Of a stretch of DNA of 11,802 bases, positions 6,764 through 11,802 are shown piece after piece. This DNA is from Azoarcus sp. GTDB taxonomy: Bacteria > Pseudomonadota > Gammaproteobacteria > Burkholderiales > Rhodocyclaceae. The position numbers and the translations under genes are program-made. Below the pieces are notes generated by a model that saw nothing but the letters and a program-made list of their open reading frames with translations, had not been told where the DNA came from and searched no databases. The number at the start of each line of letters is the position of its first letter. Within the stretch, counting starts at the first letter, position 1. The DNA is taken from positions 1-11,802 of the forward strand of contig JAIRWW010000261.1 of assembly GCA_031268685.1 (NCBI GenBank), in the 5' to 3' direction.

Positions 6764-8296
6764 TCACCGGATCTGGATGGGAAATTCGACGCCGACCCCG
6801 CCCAGGCGATGAAAAGCGGCGTTCACTTCGGCGAGGTTCCTGACCGGCAAGGCTTCGAAGTCGCTGGAAACGATGTTGGCGGGCAGATCGGTAAACACAT
6901 CCCGGTCGGCCGCGAAGCAGACGATGGTTTCGCGCCCGCCGCTGGCGCTGGCGTTGATGTTGAATTCGCCGCGCTTGGGCAGATTCATGCCGCGCGCCGG
7001 GACAAAGGCATCCTTGATGAAGCGGTTGGGAAAGAAACGCATGATGGTCTGATTCTCGTCCTGCATGAAACAATAGACATAGGCGTCACGGTTGGGCGCG
7101 AGATTCAACACGATGTTCTCGCCGGGACGGAAGCGGTTGCTGCCATGGGTCGTCGCCAGAGTGAGCCGCAACGGCGCGGGTGGGGAGGATGCCGCAGAGC
7201 TTCTTGCCGCATCAGCGGGGGCCGGAGCAGATGGCGCGGTCAGCAAGGCTTTCGCTTGGGGCGCGATCTTGTAATGATCCGCGCCCAGGTAAGCGGTGAA
7301 AAAGGCCTGATCGAGCTTGGCGTTCCTCTCCAGGCCGAGCGCCGCGCGATAGGCTTCCACGGCCACGCGCAAACCGTCGTTGGGCACACCGTCCACTTCT
7401 CCCGCATAGAGGCCGCGCAAACGCATCTGGTTTTGCCAATAGGACACAGCACTGAGGCTGTAAAACCAGTCATTGATCTCGGTTTTGATCTCGGGCACTT
7501 CTTCCGTGCTGCCCAGGCATACCCAGTAGGGCGTCTTGGTGAGTTTGCCGAACAGTTCGATCACGGCCAGGTCGACCAGGCTGCGCAGCGCCTGGGACAT
7601 GCCTTCCGAGCGCGCCAGATTCATCTGAAAGGTGATGCCGAACTTGCTGTACCCCGCCTCGGCTTCGTTGCCGCTGCTCGAGCGCATGACTGCCACCGAA
7701 TTGTTCGAAGCGACCCCTGGAACGATGGTCAAATCCTCGGTGCTCACCATGGTCAGATCCAGCCCCAGGATCGAGACCGAAGCGGTGCTGGCCTTGCCTA
7801 AACTGGCGAAAGGCGCCCAAGCCACCCCGCCGCCCGCTGTCTGCTTGGCGATGTTTTCGTCGAACTGCGAAATCGATCCCCGGATACCGAATTGCGGGTG
7901 CAACTGGAACAGACTCTTGCTTTCTTTCTGCTTCATGAAAGCGAGCAGATTGCCCGAATCGTTGCCATACGCGATCAGGCGAATCGCCCGGCTGCGCCGG
8001 GTCATCTCGGAGACCGCCGAAATCAGCATGTCCTTGGTGCCGGCGGAAACCTTCTTAGTATTGTCATTGATGTCCTCGCTGATGACCACCACATCGCGGA
8101 TGCCGTACATCATCAGCACGTTGTCCATGCAGCGCAGCGCCGGGGTGAAATTGGTGATGCTCTTCACCGCCGGTTTTTCCGGTCCGACACGCACCGGCTC
8201 GGCAGCGATCTCCGCCTCCTGGCGCACGGCTTGCTCGGAGATGCAGCCACTCATCCATACGGCGGCAGCAGTCAAAAAAAACGCAAGATATTTCAT
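6764..8296 (-). CDS. CsgG-like outer-membrane secretion lipoprotein with C-terminal DUF4384 domain
   Basis: The protein has 510 residues. Its N-terminus is a lipoprotein signal with Cys18 in WMSGC. Position +2 is Ile rather than Asp, which fits outer-membrane sorting. Residues 45-275 follow the CsgG layout: a helix rich in Met/Ser (MLISAVSEM), an IRGSISQF strand, a GGGVAW loop, alternating beta segments with VSTEDL, then SQALRSLVDLAVIELFGKL. CsgG forms the nonameric pore that exports curli subunits. Residues 290-345 (QNQMRLRGLYAGEVDG) resemble a peptidoglycan-binding domain 1. After a Pro/Ala-rich linker comes a DUF4384 domain at about 380-480 with the markers GENIVLNL, DAYVYCF, FFPN and GRETIVCFAA. 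E. coli CsgG is about 277 residues and has neither C-terminal module. The start ATG at 8296 has only a weak GGA upstream. It follows gene G by 25 bp. Family assignment is by motif and topology; the export of H and C is inferred from context. Confidence 0.87.
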   Translation of the reverse strand: MKYLAFFLTAAAVWMSGCISEQAVRQEAEIAAEPVRVGPEKPAVKSITNFTPALRCMDNVLMMYGIRDVVVISEDINDNTKKVSAGTKDMLISAVSEMTRRSRAIRLIAYGNDSGNLLAFMKQKESKSLFQLHPQFGIRGSISQFDENIAKQTAGGGVAWAPFASLGKASTASVSILGLDLTMVSTEDLTIVPGVASNNSVAVMRSSSGNEAEAGYSKFGITFQMNLARSEGMSQALRSLVDLAVIELFGKLTKTPYWVCLGSTEEVPEIKTEINDWFYSLSAVSYWQNQMRLRGLYAGEVDGVPNDGLRVAVEAYRAALGLERNAKLDQAFFTAYLGADHYKIAPQAKALLTAPSAPAPADAARSSAASSPPAPLRLTLATTHGSNRFRPGENIVLNLAPNRDAYVYCFMQDENQTIMRFFPNRFIKDAFVPARGMNLPKRGEFNINASASGGRETIVCFAADRDVFTDLPANIVSSDFEALPVRNLAEVNAAFHRLGGVGVEFPIQIR

Positions 8297-8321
8297 GGGA
8301 TGATCCAGAAAAAGAGACCGC

Positions 8322-8660
8322 TCAGCGGCAATTCGCGGCGTTGATCACTGGTCCGGTGACGATGGTGACGCTCTCCTTGCCGAACATGTCCTTGAGGCCA
8401 CTGTTGTCCTGAGCCTGATTGTTGCTGTTGATGTTGACGTTGCCACAGGCGTCGCTGTCTGCCGTGGCATCCGCGGAGTCACTATTCTTCGAGCTGATAC
8501 TTCTTTGCATGGCGCCCTGGCTGGCTTTCGCCTTGAGCAGCATGGCGCTCATTTCCGCGTCGAGATTGGATTCGGGATTGGGCACCGAGGCGCTCCATGC
8601 GGCAGTGGCGGTAAACAGGGCGAAAATGCCCACATATCTGGCGATACGGGGGATGGACAT
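8322..8660 (-). CDS. Small exported protein with Cys pair, unknown function
   Basis: The protein has 112 residues from the ATG at 8660, chosen because an AGGAG Shine-Dalgarno lies 7 nt upstream and a signal peptide (MSIPRIARYVGIFALF to AWSA) begins there. The longer frame to 8777 adds an unlikely Gly/Arg-rich leader. The mature part has a helical stretch (AEMSAMLLKAKASQ), a Ser/Asp/Ala-rich linker, then CGNVNINSNNQ, and ends VTIVTGPVINAANCR. The two Cys bracket a short beta-rich module. The Asn/Gln-rich NVNINSNNQAQDN segment is loosely reminiscent of curlin strands, so it might be a nucleator or capping subunit; this is speculation. It lies between curlin-like gene 1 and the CsgG-like gene. 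Confidence 0.83.
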   Translation of the reverse strand: MSIPRIARYVGIFALFTATAAWSASVPNPESNLDAEMSAMLLKAKASQGAMQRSISSKNSDSADATADSDACGNVNINSNNQAQDNSGLKDMFGKESVTIVTGPVINAANCR

Positions 8661-8805
8661 GATTGAACTCCTGAACTTGAAAAGAGAGAAAGGCCCTCCA
8701 CCCGACGCGTCCCGTCCGTGACGACGGAAATCCGGAAAACGCCACTCTCCACTCCCACTCGAGGAAACCGTGGACAATCAGGGGCGTATTCCAGATGAGG
8801 CGCGT

Positions 8806-9354
8806 TTATCGGGCATTGCCGAGATTGGCCCTCTGGCTATTACCCATACCGGCCTGAACCTGTCTGACGCCGCCACTGACATTTACCTCGGAGTTGCCAC
8901 CATTCTCCGCATGACCAATCACCAACTCCTGTGTATTGTCTACACCAACTTGGATTTGATGGACATCGCCGCCAATCGTGACATTGGATACACTCCCCTC
9001 CCCTTCCGCCTTTCCAAGAACCAGCTTTTGCTCATTACCCACACCACCTTGATCTTGATTGACTATTCCGGCCGAGACCGTGCTCTGACCGCCATCCTTG
9101 GCCGTCCCTATCTCCGCCTCTTGTTTGTTATCCGCACCGATCTGGACTTGAATGACGCGATCGAGCGTGACATCACTCTTGCCTCCATTGGTTGCGGTGG
9201 CCAAATCTATGGACTGTTCATTGCCTGCGCCGCCCTGATCCTGATCAAAACTAGTAATCGAGAGCTTGGACTCGGAACCCCCTTGTTGTGCCATCACGGC
9301 ACCGGAAAAGAGAGTGATTGCGGCAACAGCGAGAAGCTTCTGGGTGGTTTTCAT
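8806..9354 (-). CDS. Curlin-like repeat protein 1 (putative secreted functional-amyloid subunit)
   Basis: The protein has 182 residues. A signal peptide covers residues 1-22 (MKTTQKLLAVAA to VMAQ). The mature part has five units of 30-32 residues with the consensus V-x-Q-x-Q-x-G-x2-N-x-Q-x4-I/L-G-x-A-x2-G-G-x-S-x-V; for example VNQDQGGVGNEQKLVLGKA. This gives the curlin Q-x-G-x2-N ladder with a longer period than CsgA. The units are diverged from each other, unlike those of curlin-like protein 2. The mature part has no Cys or Trp, and the protein ends NLGNAR. The ATG at 9354 has AGGA 9 nt upstream. It is the first gene of the locus and is followed by G after 145 bp. Its likely role is the major or nucleating fibre subunit exported by the CsgG-like protein. 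Confidence 0.88.
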   Translation of the reverse strand: MKTTQKLLAVAAITLFSGAVMAQQGGSESKLSITSFDQDQGGAGNEQSIDLATATNGGKSDVTLDRVIQVQIGADNKQEAEIGTAKDGGQSTVSAGIVNQDQGGVGNEQKLVLGKAEGEGSVSNVTIGGDVHQIQVGVDNTQELVIGHAENGGNSEVNVSGGVRQVQAGMGNSQRANLGNAR

Positions 9355-9515
9355 GTCATCAATTCCTCATAGAATGAACTTCAGGAGACGCCGGAGGGCG
9401 CCAAGTAAAAAAACACGAAATGCGTACTTCTCTTGGTTGATCGCCCCTCCCCGTTCACCCTGCCCGGTAAAAAAATCCGGAACCGAAGGAAGGTCGAGCT
9501 TCATGCAAAGCGGGT
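9355..9515 (-). promoter_or_regulatory. 161-bp leader of the curlin-like operon with a hairpin
   Basis: This gap separates the OmpA-like gene from curlin-like gene 1 and should hold the operon promoter. A GC-rich hairpin lies at 9387-9402 (GACGCC, loop GGAG, GGCGCC, one wobble pair) within the presumed 5' leader, and two 7-base A-runs (T-runs on the coding strand) lie at 9407-9413 and 9469-9475. I could not identify a convincing sigma-70, sigma-54 or ECF -35/-10 pair. The hairpin could control leader folding or mRNA stability. Confidence 0.3.
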
Positions 9516-10154
9516 TCAGCCCTCGACAATGATGCGCACGCGACGATTGATGCCGTCTCTCGGACGGGAAGGATCGGCCAGCTCGCGCGCGCCCTTGCCG
9601 ACGGCATAGATTTCGCGCCCGTTTGCGCCAAAGCGCGAGGTCAGGTAAGCGCGCACCCGTTCGGCGCGGCGGCGGGATAAATCCTGGTTGTGCTCCGCGC
9701 TGCCGGTTATATCGGTGTGCCCTTCGAAAGTAATGCTTTTAACGTAATTCATGCGTTCGGAGTCGAGCGCGGTGCCCAACTGGTCGAGCACTTCCGAGCC
9801 TTCGCGAGTCAATTGGTCGGAGTTCACGGCAAAGAGAATTTGCAAATCGAGTTTGCGTGGACTGGCCGCCTGTTGCCTGACCGGAGCTTCACTGCCCCCT
9901 TCCTCCGCGGAGGCATTCAGCGAGATGCCACGGGTACGCCGCGATCCACGGTGATTCGGCGCGCCGTCGTTTCCAGCCGCCTCGCTGGGCGCGGCCAGTA
10001 CGTCAAGTATCTGCTCCGCGGAGGGCTTGCCACGCAACAACACCACCTCATCGGCAGCGAAAACCGACGATACCACGCAGGCCAGACCCACACACAATAG
10101 CCGTGATGCAGCCCGCAGGAACTTCAACCGCGTTGAAAACTTCCGGGCAAACAT
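9516..10154 (-). CDS. Exported OmpA-like C-terminal domain protein (peptidoglycan binding)
   Basis: The protein has 212 residues. Residues 1-34 are an Arg/Lys-rich signal peptide ending SSVFAA. A low-complexity Ala/Glu/Gly/Arg linker occupies about 45-95. Residues 100-212 are an OmpA/MotB-like domain with the strand LQILFAVNSDQLT, the segment FEGHTDITGSAEHNQDLSRRRAERV that contacts diaminopimelate, and the closing GINRRVRIIVEG. There is no beta-barrel and no lipobox, so it is probably a soluble periplasmic cell-wall binder. The ATG at 10154 has a CAGGAG Shine-Dalgarno 9 nt upstream. It precedes the curlin-like operon on the same strand by 161 bp and may anchor its export machinery to the wall, though it could also be an independent gene. 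Confidence 0.93.
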   Translation of the reverse strand: MFARKFSTRLKFLRAASRLLCVGLACVVSSVFAADEVVLLRGKPSAEQILDVLAAPSEAAGNDGAPNHRGSRRTRGISLNASAEEGGSEAPVRQQAASPRKLDLQILFAVNSDQLTREGSEVLDQLGTALDSERMNYVKSITFEGHTDITGSAEHNQDLSRRRAERVRAYLTSRFGANGREIYAVGKGARELADPSRPRDGINRRVRIIVEG

Positions 10155-10389
10155 AGTGTTTTTCTCCTGAAAAATTAGAGAGTTTCGTCAGTACACATGG
10201 AGTCAAAAAATGACAAAGTCAGCAAGTTACAAGTAAAGTTCGGAGCCTGTTCCTGTTCTAAGGAAGCACTGATTTAATCATCTAATTGAAAAATTGCCGC
10301 GCAAGGTAGTGGAGGTCGCGCACACAGAACATGCACTTGGCTAAGTTGCACCACAGCGCATTTCGGTTCACACTTTACGCAAAAAAAAT
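10155..10389. other. Intergenic mosaic upstream of the OmpA-like gene
   Basis: No gene is seen here. It should carry the promoter of the OmpA-like gene; a TTGACT hexamer on the minus strand near 10210 is a possible -35, but no -10 sits at a good distance. The segment TGTTCTAAGGAAGCACTGATTT around 10252-10273 resembles ends of IS5-type elements and shares GTTCTAAGG with the right end of the element at 10474-10693, so it may be a scar of a former insertion. This is a weak resemblance only. Confidence 0.3.
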
Positions 10390-10473
10390 CTACTCACAGG
10401 GTTTGGGTCGTCGCTTGACGGCACGGGGTTCGATCCGACCGGGGCGGACGGGGAGCAGGGCGTAGATACTTTG
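10390..10473 (-). pseudogene. C-terminal remnant of an IS4-type transposase
   Basis: Minus-strand codons 10473 down to the TAG at 10390-10392 read as 27 residues ending LPVRPGRIEPRAVKRRPKPCE. The pattern RxEPRxVKRRPKP followed shortly by the end is characteristic of IS4-family transposase C-termini. The residues before it are missing: the codon immediately upstream is TAA contributed by the end of the inverted-repeat element at 10474. It is a relic with no start and no catalytic residues. The identification rests on one motif. Confidence 0.6.
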
Positions 10474-10693
10474 TTAGAACCTGTTTGCGATCTCTCGGGC
10501 AGGCAGGATAGGCCAGGCCCCGCAGGGGCCAACCTTTGATAACCCCCGGCGTCAGCCGGGGAATAGTGCGATCCACCCCCGGCTAACGCCGGGGGTGATC
10601 AAGGTGCCGTCCCTTCGGGACGGACAACGCTCCCACTTGCAATGCAGCGGGCCATCCGGCGCTCCCGGTCGGAAGATTGCGAACAGGTTCTAA
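10474..10693. mobile_element. 220-bp MITE-like element with terminal inverted repeats and four hairpins
   Basis: The left end TTAGAACCTGTTTGCGATC (10474-10492) and right end GATTGCGAACAGGTTCTAA (10675-10693) are inverted repeats matching at 17 of 19 positions. Four stem-loops lie inside: 10516-10530 (GGCCCC/GGGGCC), 10544-10561 (CCCCGGC/GCCGGGG), 10574-10597 (10-bp perfect stem CACCCCCGGC) and 10607-10623 (CCGTCCC/GGGACGG). The second and third are inverted copies of each other with matching flanks (ACCTTTGATAACCCCCGGC versus ACCTTGATCACCCCCGGC). It encodes no protein, so it would need a transposase in trans. No clear target-site duplication is seen. It interrupts the small exported gene to its right and abuts the IS4 relic to its left. 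Confidence 0.7.
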
Positions 10694-10849
10694 GGTAGTG
10701 CCATTGAAAACCGACACTTTCAATTGCACCCACCCGAATCTGCCGCTGGCCGCCAGGCTCATCCAGTCACCAGATTCATCAGCTGCGCAGGGCAGCGCCT
10801 GTAGCAGGATCAAAACGAAAAAAGCGCAATATTGTTTGAGGCGAGACAA
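10583..10849 (-). pseudogene. Small exported protein truncated by the MITE-like element
   Basis: The frame starts at a TTG at 10849 (TGATTG, 17 bp after the preceding ORF). It gives a good signal peptide, MSRLKQYCAFFVLILLQALPCAA, and a short mature part, DESGDWMSLAASGRFGWVQL. After about 52 codons it runs into the inverted-repeat end at 10693. The remaining residues (EPVRNLPTGSAG onward) are translated element sequence, ending at a TAG inside the third hairpin. The original C-terminus is not recognised anywhere else in the window. It was probably the third gene of the ECF operon. The short chimera could still be secreted. The TTG start lacks a strong Shine-Dalgarno. Confidence 0.55.
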
Positions 10850-10866
10850 TCAATCCAAACTGGAAA

Positions 10867-11121
10867 CTACCGTTGGACATGCCCGGAAATGCTGTCCGGC
10901 GGCGCGCTAGTGGCATTGCTCCATGCAGAAACTTCAGGCGCCGGATGTCGTTCTCGCTCAATGCGGGCAAGCACCTGGAGCAGGCCGTGGTCCTCGGCAA
11001 TCTCCATGTCTGCGCTCTCGTGCACCACCTCGCGGACAATCTGCCTCCAAGCCCGCGGACGTATCTCGACGGCATCTTCAGAAGGTTTGACGACGCGCAT
11101 CAGACACCCCGGATCACGCAT
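10867..11121 (-). CDS. Small soluble protein overlapping the ECF sigma gene; possible regulator
   Basis: The protein has 84 residues with the ATG at 11121, overlapping the last 8 bases of the sigma factor gene, which implies translational coupling. It is charged and probably helical in the centre (RPRAWRQIVREVVHESADMEIAEDHGLLQVLARIERERHP) with a disordered Ser/Pro tail. It has no membrane segment and no zinc-binding anti-sigma (HxxxCxxC) motif. ECF genes are usually followed by their anti-sigma factor, so position suggests a regulator, but I recognise no anti-sigma family. Confidence 0.65.
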   Translation of the reverse strand: MRDPGCLMRVVKPSEDAVEIRPRAWRQIVREVVHESADMEIAEDHGLLQVLARIERERHPAPEVSAWSNATSAPPDSISGHVQR

Positions 11122-11698
11122 GGATCAGACCCAGTTCGTCACAACAAACCCGCAAACGTCTGCGCGCATGGAATAGACGACTCTTGACTGTGCCGGATGG
11201 GATACCCAGCAACTCAGCGATCTCGGCAACGGAATACTCTTCAAAATACAGCAGGTGAAGACATTCGCGGTACGTCCATGGCAACCTCCGCATGCACTCA
11301 TTGAGCAGAAGTTGCCGTTGTTTCGCTTCGAGGCTGTCCACCACGCCATCCAGACTGCCGCTATCAAGCACATCGGCAAAGTCTTCGATATCTTCGCTTT
11401 CAGGCTCCCATTGTTTGTTCCTACGCAACGTCATCAACATCTTGTTGCGAGCGATGCCCAGCACCCAACTGGAAACACGGGCGATACCGCAAAATTGCCC
11501 CGCGCTTTTCCAGACGTCAAACAATGTGTCCATCATGATTTCCTCTGCCAACGCCCTGTTATCCACGCCACGACGCACGAAGGCAAAGATTCTCTGGGAT
11601 AAACTCCGGTACAGCGTCTCAAAAGCGGCCTGATTCCCTTCGGCAACCTGCGATAACAAGCTACGCATCTCGACATCGTCGTCAGCTGTCGAACGCAT
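11114..11698 (-). CDS. ECF-type RNA polymerase sigma-70 factor
   Basis: The frame ends at 11114, and from the ATG at 11698 it gives 194 residues. Region 2 spans about 30-100 (AAFETLYRSLSQRIFAFVRR, ALAEEIMMDTLFDVWKSA, VSSWVLGIARNKMLMTLRR). An acidic linker (ESEDIEDFADVLDSGSLDG) follows. Region 4 spans about 130-185, with MRRLPWTYRECLHLLYFEE and the helix-turn-helix YSVAEIAELLGIPSGTVKSRLFHARRRL. Region 3 is absent, as in all ECF factors. The start is uncertain: a TTG at 11725, the ATG at 11698 and an ATG at 11668 all fit. The frame stays open to the right edge with an Asp-rich stretch, so a start outside the window is possible. No start has a good Shine-Dalgarno. As the first regulator upstream of the envelope and amyloid genes it may control them; this is inference. 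Confidence 0.93.
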   Translation of the reverse strand: MRSTADDDVEMRSLLSQVAEGNQAAFETLYRSLSQRIFAFVRRGVDNRALAEEIMMDTLFDVWKSAGQFCGIARVSSWVLGIARNKMLMTLRRNKQWEPESEDIEDFADVLDSGSLDGVVDSLEAKQRQLLLNECMRRLPWTYRECLHLLYFEEYSVAEIAELLGIPSGTVKSRLFHARRRLRVCCDELGLIHA

Positions 11699-11787
11699 AC
11701 CGGTAGGTTGCTTGTCGAACGCCAACGGTTCACTTTCGACTGCACCGGTAGGCGGGCCATCCGCATCACAATGAAAAACAACCCCGT

Positions 11788-11802
11788 CATCATCATCATC
11801 AT
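11788..11802. repeat. CAT/ATG trinucleotide microsatellite at the window edge
   Basis: Five CAT units (ATG on the minus strand) run to the right edge and probably continue beyond it. In the sigma-factor frame they would encode Asp; in the next frame they encode Met. Whether the tract is coding cannot be decided from this window. Confidence 0.6.

Noticed and set aside
6680..7801. Plus-strand frame of 373 codons
   Set aside because: It is antisense to the CsgG-like lipoprotein gene, spans a gene boundary of the real strand and carries no motif.
8712..8727. Hairpin CCGTC/GACGG between curlin-like gene 1 and G
   Set aside because: It has only 5 bp with a 6-base loop and no adjacent T-run; such stems are expected by chance in GC-rich DNA.
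8661..8777. N-terminal extension of protein G to 8777
   Set aside because: The extension is Gly/Arg/Ser-rich and would bury the signal peptide. The ATG at 8660 has an ideal Shine-Dalgarno.
9469..9515. Intrinsic terminator after the OmpA-like gene
   Set aside because: There is a 7-base T-run on the minus strand, but the preceding sequence forms only a 3-4 bp stem, so no convincing hairpin supports it.
10180..10216. Promoter TTGACT with TCTAAT for the OmpA-like gene
   Set aside because: The hexamers are 21 bp apart, too far for a standard sigma-70 promoter. No better pair was found.
10394..10576. Minus-strand 60-codon frame
   Set aside because: It crosses the element end into the IS4 relic in a frame different from the recognisable transposase tail and has no motif.

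Overview
The window looks like a mid-to-high GC proteobacterial chromosome, probably a betaproteobacterium. The grounds are codon use, proteobacterial envelope proteins (Lol-type lipoprotein, OmpA-like domain, CsgG-like porin) and the types of insertion-sequence remnant. No rRNA or housekeeping marker is present, so the taxonomy is an inference. Apart from an IS3-family transposase tail at the left edge, every gene reads on the minus strand, so the biological order runs from right to left.

Right end (about 10.4-11.8 kb): an ECF sigma factor is followed by an overlapping small soluble ORF and a small exported protein. The exported protein is cut off by a 220-bp non-autonomous element with 19-bp terminal inverted repeats and four internal hairpins. 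The tail of an IS4-type transposase abuts the far side of that element. About 235 bp of intergenic DNA then leads to a gene for an exported OmpA-like (peptidoglycan-binding) protein at 9.5-10.2 kb.

Centre (4.8-9.35 kb): a compact run of six genes resembles a divergent curli-type amyloid secretion locus. Its members are a curlin-like repeat protein (H), a small exported protein with a C-terminal Cys (G), a CsgG-like outer-membrane lipoprotein with extra peptidoglycan-binding-like and DUF4384 domains (F), a small exported two-Cys protein (E), an exported DUF2807 beta-repeat protein (D), and a second curlin-like protein built from near-identical 93-bp repeats (C). No recognisable CsgE, CsgF, CsgB or CsgD is seen; E and G are candidate accessory proteins.

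Left (0.3-4.7 kb): the same strand continues into an exported TPR-CHAT protein with an apparently intact His/Cys protease dyad (B). After it comes a membrane-anchored coiled-coil protein carrying six NPNVLAGVA-type nonapeptides (A). A strong minus-strand intrinsic terminator closes the run at 258-290.

Working model (inference): F exports the repeat proteins H and C across the outer membrane to form an extracellular fibre. The OmpA-like protein and DUF4384 region tie the machinery to the cell wall, and the periplasmic or exported CHAT protease with protein A processes or guards the system. The upstream ECF sigma factor is a candidate regulator. The combination of curlin-like fibres, a CsgG-DUF4384 fusion and a CHAT protease is the most unusual content of the window.
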